64,000 nt of DNA from VRUE01 sp963702035. GTDB lineage: Bacteria; Actinomycetota; Thermoleophilia; Solirubrobacterales; 70-9. The stretch is taken from assembly GCA_963702035.1 (NCBI GenBank), contig OY969700.1, positions 1,736,001 to 1,800,000 of the forward strand. Reading direction: 5' to 3'. Within the stretch, counting starts at the first letter, position 1, and each line of letters opens with the position of its first letter. Shown here in pieces: positions 20,612-30,887 of this stretch. The notes beneath the pieces are model-generated. The model was not told where the DNA came from. It saw nothing but the letters and a program-made list of their open reading frames with translations, and made no database searches. The position numbers and the translations under genes were made by a program.

Positions 20612-22057
20612 CTACCCCTGCAGGGTTACGAAGCGCTCCTCCGTCAACTCAAAGATTGCGAAAGCGGGACCCTCGCGGGTGTTGCCCGAATCCTTGACGC
20701 CGCCGTAGGGCATCTGGTCGGCGCGGAAGGTCGGCACCTCGTTGATCAGGACGCCGCCGAACTCGAGCGTCCGCGCCGCCTCGAGGCCGCGGCCCATGTC
20801 GCGGGTGAAGACGCCCGCCTGGAGGCCGAACTTGGAGTCGTTGGCCATCCGCAGCGCCTCGCCGAAGTCAGCGTAGCGGTCGATAGTCGCCACCGGCCCG
20901 AAGATCTCCTCACACCAGACCTTGGCCTCGCGCGGTGGGTTGCCGAGCAGGGTCGGGGCAAGGCAGCGGCCGTCGTCGACCAGCTCGCCGCCGCTCAGCA
21001 GGTCGGCGCCTTCGGCGACCGCCTCGTCGACCCACTCCTTGACCCGGTCGCGGTCGCCGGGGGAGATCAGCGGGCCGACGTCGGTGTCGGGATCGAGCGG
21101 GTCGCCGACCCGCAGCGTATTGGCGTTGGCGACGAGCCGCTCGGTGAAGGCGTCGGCGACGTCCTCGTGGACGAGGATCCGCTGGATCGAGATGCAGCTC
21201 TGCCCGGCGTGCGAGAAGGCGTGCAGCTTGGCTTTGTCGGCGGCCGTCTCCCAGTCGCCGTCGGAGTGGACGATCAGCGGCGCGTTCGAGCCCAGCTCGA
21301 GGTTGACCTTCTTGTGCGGGACGCGACTGCGGATGCCCCAGCCGACCTTGGCCGAGCCGGTGAAGCTGAGCGCGCCGGTCAGCTCGTGCTCGACGATCGC
21401 GTTGCCGACCTCCGCGCCGGGCCCCGGAACGACGCTGAGCCAGCCCCGCGGCAGGCCGGCGTCGAGCAGGATCGCGGCCAGCTTCAAGGCCGAGATCGGC
21501 GTCTGCCCGGCCGGCTTTAGGACGACCGCGTTGCCGGCGGCGATCGCCGGCCCGAGCTTGTGGGCGACGAGGTTGAGCGGGAAGTTGAAGGGGCTGATCG
21601 CGCCGACCACCCCGTAGGGGACGCGCATCATCACGCCGAGCTTGCCGGCGCCGGAAGCCGAGGCCTCCATCGGCACCGTGCCGCCGCTCAGCTTGCGCGC
21701 CTCGACCGCGGAGAAGGTGAGCGTGTCGACGCAGCGTTCGGCCTCGGCCCGCGCCGTCTTCAGCGGCTTGCCGGCCTCGGCGGCGATCGTCAGCGCCAGG
21801 TCGTCGACCCGCTCGCCCGCCAGCTCGGCGGCGCGGTCCAGAACCGAGGCGCGCTCGTGCTGGGGGAACTCGCCGGACTCGAAGGCGGCGCGCGCGGCGA
21901 TCGCGCAGCGGTCGACCAGCGCCGCGTCGCCGAGCGCGACACGACCGACTACGGCCCCGTCGTAGGGGCTCTCGACCTCGCCCCACTCGCCGGTCGCCGT
22001 CCACTCGCCGGCGGCGAAGAGCTCGTGGTCGACTGCTTGCACCGTCCGCGTCGCCAT
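20612..22057 (-). CDS. Aldehyde dehydrogenase family protein
   Basis: 481-residue NAD(P)-dependent aldehyde dehydrogenase. Catalytic Cys in HAGQSCIS, general base Glu in NLELGSNAP, NAD-site FTGSAKVGWGI, and the C-terminal EIFGPVATIDRY are present. The active-site layout (LELGSNAP, not LELGGK) and GVKDSGNTREGP resemble the lactaldehyde/succinate-semialdehyde-like branch. The start is placed at ATG 22057 (MATRTVQAVDHELF); earlier codons would overlap the divergent SpoIID gene. Real substrate unknown. Confidence 0.88.
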   Translation of the reverse strand: MATRTVQAVDHELFAAGEWTATGEWGEVESPYDGAVVGRVALGDAALVDRCAIAARAAFESGEFPQHERASVLDRAAELAGERVDDLALTIAAEAGKPLKTARAEAERCVDTLTFSAVEARKLSGGTVPMEASASGAGKLGVMMRVPYGVVGAISPFNFPLNLVAHKLGPAIAAGNAVVLKPAGQTPISALKLAAILLDAGLPRGWLSVVPGPGAEVGNAIVEHELTGALSFTGSAKVGWGIRSRVPHKKVNLELGSNAPLIVHSDGDWETAADKAKLHAFSHAGQSCISIQRILVHEDVADAFTERLVANANTLRVGDPLDPDTDVGPLISPGDRDRVKEWVDEAVAEGADLLSGGELVDDGRCLAPTLLGNPPREAKVWCEEIFGPVATIDRYADFGEALRMANDSKFGLQAGVFTRDMGRGLEAARTLEFGGVLINEVPTFRADQMPYGGVKDSGNTREGPAFAIFELTEERFVTLQG

Positions 22058-22113
22058 CACGACAAGCGTAGTGCAGGCCGAGACTCCACTTTCCCGAACC
22101 TGTTCACCCAGAG

Positions 22114-23277
22114 ATGCGACTCCGCCTGACCGCACTTTTCCTCTTCTTCCTCCTGGCGCCCGGCGCCCAGGCCGGCGTGCGCTGGGACGTGGTCGGCCAC
22201 GGCTTCGGCCACGGCGTCGGAATGAGCCAGTACGGCGCCTACGGCTACGCCAAGCACGGCAAGGGCTACCGCTTCATCCTCGGCCACTACTACTCGGGGA
22301 CGACGATCGGCACCCTCAGCGGGCCACGGATCGTCCGCGTCCTGCTCGACGTCTCGGGCGGCGACATCGGCTTCAGCGGCGCCACCAGCGCCTGCGGCAA
22401 GGCGCTCGACCCGGGCCGCGGATACGAGGCTCACCGGGCCGGCTCGAGCGTCAGGCTGCGCAACTCCGGCGGTCGCCCGATCGCCAACTGCGGACACATC
22501 CTGCGGGCAGCGGGAAAGGGACGGATCGCGATCGCCGGTAAACCCTTTCGCGGCGCGCTGGAGGTGGTGCCGACCGAAAGCGATGCGGGCTCGCTCAACG
22601 AGATCAACGCCCTGCCGGTCGACCAGTACGTGAAAGGAGTGATTCCCAACGAGTCGCCGCCCTCCTGGCCGCAGGCCGAGCTGCGAGCGCAGGCGGTAGC
22701 CGCGCGCTCGTTCGCCCTCACCGGCGCGGTCGGCGGCAACGGCTTCGACCTCTACGACGACACCCGCAGCCAGGTCTACGAGGGCATCTCGAGCGAGACC
22801 GCATCGACCAACGAAGCCGCTGAAGCGACCCGCGGGCAGGTCGTGATGTACGGCGGCAAGATCGCCGAGACCTACTTCTCCGCCTGCTCCGGCGGCCAGA
22901 CCGAGAGCGTCCAGAACGTCTTCTTCGGCCCGACCATCCCGTACCTGGTGGGCGTGCCCGACCCCTACGACGGCGCCTGCCCGCTACACAACTGGAAGCT
23001 CGAATTCAGCGGCCCCGAGATCAGCTCAAGGCTCGGCGCTTATCTCAACGGGAGACTGAAGCAGGTCGTGATCACCAAGCGCGGCGTCTCTCCGCGGATC
23101 GTCGAAGCGAAGCTGATCGGCACCGGTGGAGTGACCAAGGTCCGCGGCGACCAACTGGAGTCGGCGCTGGGCAGCTACAGCACCTGGATGGAATTCCGCA
23201 AGCTGGTCAACGGCAAGACGGCCGGCGGTGGCAAAGAAGGAGGCAAGCCCGGTCCTGCCGGTGGCATTGGCGGGTAG
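22114..23277 (+). CDS. SpoIID/LytB domain secreted protein
   Basis: 387 residues with signal peptide LTALFLFFLLAPGAQA. Directly after it comes VVGHGFGHGVGMSQYGAYGYA, the GHGxGxSQ motif of SpoIID/LytB proteins, here at the N-terminus of the mature protein. The SpoIID core follows (NALPVDQYVKGVIPNESPPSWPQAELRAQAVAARSFAL; TYFSACSGGQTESVQNVF). Members act as peptidoglycan lytic transglycosylases or amidase enhancers at the cell wall. It ends directly against the convergent stop of the next gene, with no spacer. Confidence 0.85.
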   Translation: MRLRLTALFLFFLLAPGAQAGVRWDVVGHGFGHGVGMSQYGAYGYAKHGKGYRFILGHYYSGTTIGTLSGPRIVRVLLDVSGGDIGFSGATSACGKALDPGRGYEAHRAGSSVRLRNSGGRPIANCGHILRAAGKGRIAIAGKPFRGALEVVPTESDAGSLNEINALPVDQYVKGVIPNESPPSWPQAELRAQAVAARSFALTGAVGGNGFDLYDDTRSQVYEGISSETASTNEAAEATRGQVVMYGGKIAETYFSACSGGQTESVQNVFFGPTIPYLVGVPDPYDGACPLHNWKLEFSGPEISSRLGAYLNGRLKQVVITKRGVSPRIVEAKLIGTGGVTKVRGDQLESALGSYSTWMEFRKLVNGKTAGGGKEGGKPGPAGGIGG

Positions 23278-24267
23278 TCAGCCGTCTGGGTAGGGCTGGA
23301 TCGGGATGCCGTGGTCGGTCTCTCGCATTCCGAGCTCATAGGCCGCGCCCGCCGGGAGGGAAAGCTGAAGTGAAGGTGAGGCCGGGCGTTCTACGGTGAG
23401 CTCCAGGTCCGCCACCGAGCAGTTGATCGTGTTGTGCTCCGGCCCCTTGGGGTCGGCGTAGATCCAGCCTACGAAGTCCTTCTTCGGGGCGGAGACCCTG
23501 CCGCGGACGACTATGTCCTTGCCCGGTAGGACGAAGCTGCACTCGCCGGCTGACTCCTCGATCCGCGCGTCGCGAATCTGGCCGAAGCCGCCGAGGCGGT
23601 GCGGTTTGCCTTCGAGCATCAGCATCCCGGAGGGGACCCAGGGGGTCGTCCAGGGGCCGAGCTTGATCCGCGCGGCGCCGGCGTCGAAGTAGGTGTCGGG
23701 CGAGCCGGCAAAGCCGGTGCCCTCGAGCCAGACCCAGCGCTCGGCGTGCTCGCTGCCCCAGTTGTGGCCGATCATCCCGGGCCAGCCATCCAGCTCAACC
23801 GTCTCGCCGTCGATCTCGAGCCTGCCGTCGAAACGCGCGTTCGGGAAGGGTGCGACGAACTTGGTTTTCGGCAAGCGCGTCTCGTAGAGGCGGTCGGACG
23901 GGAGGTACTTGCAGGGCTCGGCGTCGCCGGAGAAGGTCAGCTCCCAGGAGGCCTTGACGGCATCGGTGTCCATCGCGCCCGCCGCTCGTCCCGGCCCGAT
24001 CTCCGCCCCATCGACCTTGACCCAGGACCCCGGGGGCACCGACAGCTCCGCCGCCGGCACGGTGACCTTGGTCGCCCGCGGCCCCTCGGCCTCGCGGTCG
24101 AAGAGGACGAACCAGATCGAGGCGTTCGGCTCGGCCCCAGGGCGCTTGTGGACGGTGTGGCGGATCCAGATCCCCTGTCCCCCACCCGGCCGGCAGGCCT
24201 TGATGTAGAAGCTCTCGTAGTGGCCGGCCTTGGCGGCGACCCGCGGGAACCGCGCTCCCTGGTCCAT
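23278..24267 (-). CDS. Lipocalin-like AttH/tocopherol-cyclase-like protein
   Basis: 329 residues. GMIGHNWGSEHAERWVWLEG and the preceding LEIDGETVELDGWPG are characteristic of the double-lipocalin fold proteins related to AttH, carotenoid hydratase CrtC and tocopherol cyclase. No signal peptide is evident. Function is not predictable: the fold binds hydrophobic or isoprenoid ligands. It starts 3 bp from the end of ychF on the same strand, so it is probably co-transcribed with PAP2-ychF. Confidence 0.65.
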   Translation of the reverse strand: MDQGARFPRVAAKAGHYESFYIKACRPGGGQGIWIRHTVHKRPGAEPNASIWFVLFDREAEGPRATKVTVPAAELSVPPGSWVKVDGAEIGPGRAAGAMDTDAVKASWELTFSGDAEPCKYLPSDRLYETRLPKTKFVAPFPNARFDGRLEIDGETVELDGWPGMIGHNWGSEHAERWVWLEGTGFAGSPDTYFDAGAARIKLGPWTTPWVPSGMLMLEGKPHRLGGFGQIRDARIEESAGECSFVLPGKDIVVRGRVSAPKKDFVGWIYADPKGPEHNTINCSVADLELTVERPASPSLQLSLPAGAAYELGMRETDHGIPIQPYPDG

Positions 24268-24269
24268 GC

Positions 24270-25339
<1,070 letters not shown>

Positions 25340-25343
<4 letters not shown>

Positions 25344-25834
25344 AGCGAGAGCGGCACGATCAGGCCCAAGGCGACGCCGAGCACGGCGCCGACCAGGACA
25401 TCGGACGGATAGTGCATGCCGAGGTAGGGACGGCCCAGGGCGAGAGCGAGCGCGAGCAGAAACGCCAGAGCCCCCCAAGGCTCGACCCGGGTCATCGCAG
25501 TAGCGACAGCGAACGAAGAAGTCGCATGCGCCGAGGGAAAGCTAAGCGAACTAGGCGCTCCCCCAAGCGGCGGCAGCCCCTCCAACACCGGCCGCGGCCG
25601 TCTGACGATCAGCTTGACCAAATAGTTGAGCCCAATCGCAACCGGCCCCAAAGCAGCACAGATCAACCAAGCTTCCCGATGAGAGCCATCGAACACCGCC
25701 AGCAAGACCCCAACCACAACCCAGATCCCGCCATTGTTCCCAGCCTTCCCCAAACCCTTCGCAGCTTTCTCCAAGCCGGGGGTGTGGCCGACAGACCGCA
25801 TGAAGCGCAACATCCTGAGGTCAAGATTCTCCAC
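25340..25834 (-). CDS. PAP2 superfamily phosphatase
   Basis: 164-residue membrane phosphatase with the three PAP2 motifs: KLIVRRPRP, SFPSAHATSSF and LGRPYLGMHYPSDVL, separated by membrane helices. Such enzymes dephosphorylate undecaprenyl pyrophosphate or phosphatidic acid at the outer face of the membrane. It overlaps ychF by 4 nt. Upstream the family A palindrome begins 15 bp away. Confidence 0.88.
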
Positions 25835-25848
25835 GGCGCGGAGAATAT

Positions 25849-25979
25849 GGGAGTGAGGGGTCTCCCCGGGAGTGCCTCGCGAAGCGGCTCCGCAGAGTGA
25901 TTCCCCTGCCCCGAAGGGGCATCTAAATTAGTCCGCCGAAGGCGGACTTGGGCACCTCCCGGGGAGACCCCTCACTCCC
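25849..25979. repeat. Palindromic element, family A, copy 1
   Basis: 131 bp with perfect 22-bp arms (25849-25870, 25958-25979). The interior begins agtgcctcgcgaagcggctc and contains ccgaaggggc and ccgccgaaggcgg hairpins. The same interior, with other arms, occurs at 34536 and 43440. It separates the PAP2 gene from the BtrH-like gene. Confidence 0.9.
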
Positions 25980-26016
25980 CCACCCACCAAGGTCAATCAG
26001 AATCAAGACCACCCCA

Positions 26017-26985
26017 ATGCCTTTCGTCCCTGGCTACACGCACACCCCCGGCCACCACTGCGGCTCGACCGCCCTCCGCAACCTCCTCGCCTTCCACGGC
26101 CTGGACATCAGCGAGGAGATGGCGTTCGGCCTCGGCGCGGGCGCCTGCTTCTACTACGTGACGATCGAGGACGCCTCACCGACGCGCTGGTTCAACGGCC
26201 GCACCGCCCGCCTCGAGGAGAACTTCGACGAGCTGACCGGGGCGGCGCTGGAGCTGCGTACCTTCGAGCCCGGAACCGACGCCGCCTGGTCTGCGGCGGC
26301 CGCGGAGGTCGACGCCGGACGGCCCGTGCTCATCCTCACCGACCTCTACCACCTCGACCACTACGGCAACTCGGCCCACTTCCCGGGCCACGCGGTGGTT
26401 CTCGCCGGGTATGACGACGAGCTGGCGCATCTCTCGGATACCGGCTTCGAGGCGCTGCAGACCACCCGCCTCGAGAACCTCGACAGGGCGCGCCACAGTC
26501 AACACCCCGCCTACCCGCTCTCCGGGCACATGTTCACGGTCACGGGCGAGATCTCGGCCGCACAGGTCCGCGAGGCGATCCCGGCGGCGATCGAGCGCGC
26601 CGCGCGGGCGATGGTCGAGCCCGAGTTCCGTGGCTTCTCCGGCCTCGACGCGGTGCGCCGCCTCGCCGAGGAGGCGGGCTCCTGGCCCGAGGTCGCCGAG
26701 GACTGGCAGTGGTGCGCCCGCTTCGGCTACCAGGTGATCGAGCGGCGCGGTACCGGCGGTGGCGCCTTCAGGCTGATGTACTCGCGCTTCCTCGCGGAGG
26801 CGGGTCGCCCCGAGGCCCCACTTGCCGCGGACGCCGCCGCCGCATGGACCGAACTGGCAAACGCCTTCCACGCGGCGAGCGAGCACGACGAGCCCGAGCC
26901 GGCTCTCTGGCGCCAGATCGACGTAGCGGCCAACCGCGTAGCCGACGCGGAGCAGCGCCTCTGGGGTTCGTTGGCCAATCCGTAG
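26017..26985 (+). CDS. BtrH N-terminal domain / C39-like protein
   Basis: 322-residue protein whose N-terminus (HTPGHHCGSTALRNLL, catalytic-type Cys, and later GHAVVLAGYDDE with His) matches the BtrH_N domain, a papain-like C39-type fold seen in butirosin biosynthesis acyl transfer and in peptidase-like proteins. The second half is alpha helical with a DUF4872-like character (PAAIERAARAMVEPEFRGFSGLDAVRRLAEE). The start is ATG 26017, 37 bp after the palindrome. No biosynthetic cluster surrounds it, so its role here is unknown. Confidence 0.7.
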   Translation: MPFVPGYTHTPGHHCGSTALRNLLAFHGLDISEEMAFGLGAGACFYYVTIEDASPTRWFNGRTARLEENFDELTGAALELRTFEPGTDAAWSAAAAEVDAGRPVLILTDLYHLDHYGNSAHFPGHAVVLAGYDDELAHLSDTGFEALQTTRLENLDRARHSQHPAYPLSGHMFTVTGEISAAQVREAIPAAIERAARAMVEPEFRGFSGLDAVRRLAEEAGSWPEVAEDWQWCARFGYQVIERRGTGGGAFRLMYSRFLAEAGRPEAPLAADAAAAWTELANAFHAASEHDEPEPALWRQIDVAANRVADAEQRLWGSLANP

Positions 26986-27039
26986 TTATCCCCGATGGAG
27001 CCCAGGTACTCCGTGGTGTACGTTTTCAAGCACGGGAGG

Positions 27040-27067
27040 CGGGTAGTTCAATTTCTATTGAAACCCG
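27040..27067 (+). promoter_or_regulatory. 5' leader hairpin of the large secreted protein gene
   Basis: cgggt-ag-ttcaat-ttct-attgaa-acccg folds as a two-part stem in the AT-richer leader 20-45 bp before the ATG. The strong RBS ggaggaga (27072-27079) is just downstream, so the hairpin could affect translation or mark the 5' end. A thermosensor or attenuator role is speculation. Confidence 0.3.
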
Positions 27068-27086
27068 TCGTGGAGGAGAGTCTCAT

Positions 27087-29900
27087 ATGAGAAGTGCGCG
27101 AAGCCCGATCGGGCTGTTGGCGTTGACCGCCGCGTTCCTTGTTCTCGCATTTGGCGCTTCCAGTGCACAAGCCGAATTCGGCATCGAAAGCTGGGTGACG
27201 CTTACCTGCGCGGAAAATGAAGACTCTCCGCCTCTCGTGGGGCCACCGGTCGAAGGTGAACCGCCCCTGGAAGCGTCGCCAGATCCGTGCACGCCAGCCA
27301 CCCCGGGCAAGTGGTTCAAACAGGCAGCCGGACATCCGCCGTGGGCGATCACCGACTTCACCCTCAACACGCTCACCGCGGTCGGCGCCATCGGCTTCCC
27401 CGATGGCTTCGTCAAAAACATCGTCGTCGAAGTCCCGGAAGGGCTGAGCGTCAATCCCGAGGCAGCGCCGAAGTGCACGATCGAACAGATGGAATTAACC
27501 AACCCGGTGGCAACCTGCCCGCAGGCGATAGTCGGGACCAATTACCTGACCGTGGCGATCGAGGCCCCGGGGCCCGAATGCATCCCGAAATGCGAACAGC
27601 GCCGGGTCGCGGTGCCTGTCTTCAACGTTGAACCGTTTTTCGGCCACCCCTCGATGGTGGGGTTCCCGACCGAAAGCGGGCCGGTCTTCATCGTCGGCTC
27701 GCTGAGCCCGGTCGATCAGCACGTCATCTTCACGATCAGCGACCTCCACGCGCCGCCGGGAGGTCCGCCGATCATCGGCTCGCGGCTCGTCTTCAACGGG
27801 GCCGGCGGCACGTTTGGGGACGGCACCTACCTGACCAACCCGAGCCCCTGCGACGCCAGCGAGGTCGCCGACCTCCACGTCGACTCCCATGAAGGCGCGA
27901 GCGATTCGGCCAGCTTCACCCTGCCGTTCACCGGCGAAGGGTGCGACGCTGTGCCGTTCGACCCGACGATCGGTGTCAGCGTCAACAGCCAGACCGACTC
28001 TCCGGAGCCGGTGACGGTCGATCTAGGGATCCCGTTCGACCCCGAAGAACCGATCGCGAACTCGTACCTGAAGACGGCGACTGTAACCCTGCCGGAAGGC
28101 GCGGGGCTCAATCCATCGCTGGCAAACGGACTCGAGACGTGCAGCGACGCGCAGTTCGGTTACCACACCAATAATCCGATCGAGTGCCCCGCGGCGTCGA
28201 AGATCGGCACCACCGACGTGCAGACCCCCTCGTTGCCGCCCGACTCGCTCAGCGGCACCGTCTACACCGCCGCGCCGCTCAACAACGACCCGACCACCGG
28301 CGAACAGTTCAGGGTCTTTCTCACCGTAGGCTCGGAACGTTATGGCGTCAACGTGCGCTTGATCGGCCACGTCTTCCCCAACCTGAGCACCGGCCAGCTG
28401 AAAGTCGTGGTCGACGAAAATCCGCAGGCGACCTTCGGCTCGTTCAAGGTCCACATCGACGGCGGCTCGCGAGGCGCGCTGACGACGCCGGATACCTGCG
28501 GTCCGCACACCACCAACACCGCCCTGGCTCCCTGGTCGGGCAATCCGGACGCCCACCCGAGCGGCGACTTCACGCTTGACGAAATCGCCGGCGGCGGGCC
28601 TTGTCCGAAAACGCTCGCGGACCGGCCGTTCGCACCCTTCTACGCCGCGGGCCCACAGGGCAACAAGGCGGGCGAGTACGTCCCGTTCAGGCTCGACCTG
28701 ATCCGCGACGACGGCAATCAGGAGGTCAAGCGGATCGAGGCCAACCTGCCACCCGGCATGGTCGCCAAGCTGAAGGGCGTCGAGTACTGCCCACAGTCGG
28801 CGATCGACGCGGCCACCTCGGGCAGCGGCAAAAGTCAGATCGCCAGCCCGAGCTGCCCCTCGAACAGCCTCGTCGGGACGTCGCACGTCTCCGCGGGGTC
28901 GGGGTCGGACCCGTTCCAGACCGAGGGGAACGTCTATCTGGCGGGCCCCTACAAGGGTGCCCCGGTCAGCCTCGTGTTCATCACGCCGGCCGTCGCGGGT
29001 CCGTATGACCTCGGCAATGTGGTCGTGCGGACGGCATTGAACATCGACTCCGAAACGGCCGAAGTCCATGCCGTCTCCGATCCGATCCCGAACGTGTTCG
29101 GGGGAGTGAAGCTCGACATCGGCTCGATCGGCGTCACGATCGACCGCAAGGACTTCACCGTAAACCCGACGACCTGCCGGGAACCGCTGCCGATCAACTC
29201 GACCATCTTCGGCGGCGGGGGCAACCCGGCCGACGAAGCCGAATGGCAGTCGACCGCGAGGTACGATCCGGTCCAGCTCGGGAGCTGCAGCGCCCTGAAG
29301 TTCCAGCCGAAGTTCTTCCCCCGGATCATGGGCGGCAAGAACGCGACCAGGCGTGCGGCCAACCCGAGGTTCCGGGCGATTATCGAAGCCCGCAACGGCG
29401 ACGCAAACCTGAGGCGGGCGGCGTTCATCCTGCCGCGGGCGACGATCCTCGATCAGGGTCACATCAAGACGATCTGCACGAGGGTCCAGCTGGCCGCGAA
29501 CAACTGCCCGAAGAACTCGATCTACGGGCACGCCAAGGCGATCTCGCCGCTGCTTGACGAAAAGCTCCAGGGCCCGGTCTACCTGACCTCGTCCAGCAAC
29601 ACGCTGCCGGACCTGCTGGTCAACCTGCACGGCCAGGTGCCGATCCGCCTGCGCGGCGTGATCAGCTCCGCGCACGGCCGCCTCAAAACCGTGTTCAACA
29701 ACACGCCCGACGTGGCGGTGAGCAAGTTCATCCTCAACATGAAGGGCGGCGGCAAGGGCCTGCTGGTCAACTCGCGCAACCTCTGCGCGGGCCAGACCAA
29801 CGGCTTCCTCAACCTGCTGGCTCAGAACAGCCGACGGATGAGGGCAAACAACCTGCGGCTCAACATTCCGGCCTGCCGCGGGGGCAATAAGAACAACTGA
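27087..29900 (+). CDS. Large secreted protein, Solirubrobacterales-type, uncharacterised
   Basis: 937 residues with signal peptide RSPIGLLALTAAFLVLAFGASSAQA and mature start EFGIESWVTLTC. Repeating beta-rich segments of ~150-200 residues contain paired cysteines and phrases such as CPxxSxIGT, VYLAGPYKG and LPDLLVNLHGQVPIRLRG. The tail is basic and Asn-rich (RRMRANNLRLNIPACRGGNKNN). An ATG at 27087 with RBS ggagg decides the start. No enzymatic motif is seen; a cell-surface or matrix protein is likely. A paralogue occupies the right edge of the window (63367-64000), aligning over the last ~200 residues. Confidence 0.7.
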   Translation: MRSARSPIGLLALTAAFLVLAFGASSAQAEFGIESWVTLTCAENEDSPPLVGPPVEGEPPLEASPDPCTPATPGKWFKQAAGHPPWAITDFTLNTLTAVGAIGFPDGFVKNIVVEVPEGLSVNPEAAPKCTIEQMELTNPVATCPQAIVGTNYLTVAIEAPGPECIPKCEQRRVAVPVFNVEPFFGHPSMVGFPTESGPVFIVGSLSPVDQHVIFTISDLHAPPGGPPIIGSRLVFNGAGGTFGDGTYLTNPSPCDASEVADLHVDSHEGASDSASFTLPFTGEGCDAVPFDPTIGVSVNSQTDSPEPVTVDLGIPFDPEEPIANSYLKTATVTLPEGAGLNPSLANGLETCSDAQFGYHTNNPIECPAASKIGTTDVQTPSLPPDSLSGTVYTAAPLNNDPTTGEQFRVFLTVGSERYGVNVRLIGHVFPNLSTGQLKVVVDENPQATFGSFKVHIDGGSRGALTTPDTCGPHTTNTALAPWSGNPDAHPSGDFTLDEIAGGGPCPKTLADRPFAPFYAAGPQGNKAGEYVPFRLDLIRDDGNQEVKRIEANLPPGMVAKLKGVEYCPQSAIDAATSGSGKSQIASPSCPSNSLVGTSHVSAGSGSDPFQTEGNVYLAGPYKGAPVSLVFITPAVAGPYDLGNVVVRTALNIDSETAEVHAVSDPIPNVFGGVKLDIGSIGVTIDRKDFTVNPTTCREPLPINSTIFGGGGNPADEAEWQSTARYDPVQLGSCSALKFQPKFFPRIMGGKNATRRAANPRFRAIIEARNGDANLRRAAFILPRATILDQGHIKTICTRVQLAANNCPKNSIYGHAKAISPLLDEKLQGPVYLTSSSNTLPDLLVNLHGQVPIRLRGVISSAHGRLKTVFNNTPDVAVSKFILNMKGGGKGLLVNSRNLCAGQTNGFLNLLAQNSRRMRANNLRLNIPACRGGNKNN

Positions 29901-29906
29901 CTGTCC

Positions 29907-29940
29907 GGTGCCGGGGCGGACCTCCCACCGCCCCGGCACC
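29907..29940 (+). terminator. Strong terminator-like hairpin
   Basis: Perfect 13-bp stem ggtgccggggcgg/ccgccccggcacc with an 8-nt loop, 6 bp after the stop of the large secreted protein gene. There is no T-run, as is usual for very GC-rich genomes. It could also serve the convergent methyltransferase gene. Confidence 0.75.
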
Positions 29941-29968
29941 ACAGCTATCGCTATCTGGTGCCGGGCCG

Positions 29969-30580
29969 TCAGGCTGGTGAGAGCCGGGCGAAGTAGGCGA
30001 ACCAGTTGCCGGAGTGGGTCTCGAAGCTGAGGCCCGCTTCGGCCGCTTGGCGCTTGAGACTGCTGAGCGTCGTGAAGTGAGGGTCGCCGAACAGCTCGCC
30101 GACGACCAGGCGGCCGCCGGGCTTGAGCACGCGGCGGATCTCGCGCAGCGCCGCCACCGGGTCGGGGATCTCACCGAGGACCGCGGTGAGCGCGACCGCG
30201 TCGATCGAGCCGTCCTCATACGGCAGCGCGGTCGCATCGCCCTGCGTCGGGACGATATTCGCGAGCCCGCGCTCGCCAGCGCGGCCGCTGACGTGGTCGA
30301 GGAACTCCTGCTGCAGGTCGAAGATCTCGACCCGGCCCTCGGGACCGACCCAGCCGGCCAGGTCGAGCGTGTAGTAGCCGGTGCCCGGCCCGATCTCCAG
30401 CACACGCTCCCCCGGCTGCGGCGCCAACACCGAGCGCAGGCGGTCCCGGCTGATGACTGGATGCGGGGCTTCGACCCAGAAGCGCTGCCCGTAAGGGCAG
30501 GCGGACGGATTCTTGCGCCACCACAGAGCGGCCCCGACGATGGCAGCCCCAAAAAGTCCGATCGCCGTTCTAGCACGCAT
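29969..30580 (-). CDS. Class I SAM-dependent methyltransferase
   Basis: 203 residues. An N-terminal hydrophobic stretch (AIGLFGAAIVGAALWW) could anchor it in the membrane. The Rossmann SAM site is VLEIGPGTGYYTLDLA, followed by VEIFDLQ, the acidic/aromatic motif DAVALTAVLGEIPD and LREIRRVLKPGGRLVV. This is the UbiE/methyltransferase 11 style; the substrate is unknown. The ATG at 30580 abuts the palindromic element 30581-30681, leaving no native leader. Confidence 0.85.
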   Translation of the reverse strand: MRARTAIGLFGAAIVGAALWWRKNPSACPYGQRFWVEAPHPVISRDRLRSVLAPQPGERVLEIGPGTGYYTLDLAGWVGPEGRVEIFDLQQEFLDHVSGRAGERGLANIVPTQGDATALPYEDGSIDAVALTAVLGEIPDPVAALREIRRVLKPGGRLVVGELFGDPHFTTLSSLKRQAAEAGLSFETHSGNWFAYFARLSPA

Positions 30581-30681
30581 CTGAGTGCGTGTGCCCAAGC
30601 AGATCAAGGATGCAGGGAGCGCCGCGTGCTTTGCACGCAAGCGACCGAAGACGCCGATATGCGCCGGACACACGCACTCAG
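30581..30681. repeat. Palindromic element, family D, copy 3
   Basis: 101 bp. Perfect 13-bp outer arms (ctgagtgcgtgtg, 30581-30593, with 30669-30681). The core, read on the minus strand, is gcgtcttcggtcgcttgcgtgcaaagcacgc..ctccctgcatcctt, homologous to 49487-49540. It fills the whole space between the methyltransferase start and the stop of the next gene and supplies that stop. Confidence 0.82.
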
Positions 30682-30887
30682 AAGCCGACTTTTTGGGCGC
30701 CGGAGTCGATCCGCAGGAAGGCGACCTTGCCGACGTAGACCGAGAGCGTGCCGTCCTCGGTCTTGACGTCGTGCCAACCGCCCTTCTCGACCTGCTTGCG
30801 CAGGTCCTTCAGCTCGTCCTCACTGAGCCGGACGGGGACGACCTGACCGCCCTCGAAGCCGATCTCCACTTTCTGCGTGTCCGCCAT
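30678..30887 (-). CDS. Small uncharacterised protein
   Basis: 69 residues, MADTQKVEIGFEGGQVVPVRLSEDELKDLRKQ..., a predicted strand-strand-helix-strand fold with no cysteines and no membrane segment. The start overlaps the mce stop (TGATG), so it is translationally coupled to methylmalonyl-CoA epimerase. Family not recognised; the last residues (SGAQKVGF) run into the palindromic element. Could be a small regulatory or binding protein. Confidence 0.6.
   Translation of the reverse strand: MADTQKVEIGFEGGQVVPVRLSEDELKDLRKQVEKGGWHDVKTEDGTLSVYVGKVAFLRIDSGAQKVGF

Noticed and set aside
25849..25979. CRISPR or tandem-repeat array
   Set aside because: Each palindrome is a single unit with one central region and is not repeated at regular spacing; no cas genes are present.
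29941..29968. Second terminator (ggtgccggg) after the secreted protein gene
   Set aside because: Only half of a stem recurs and pairs less well than the hairpin at 29907-29940.
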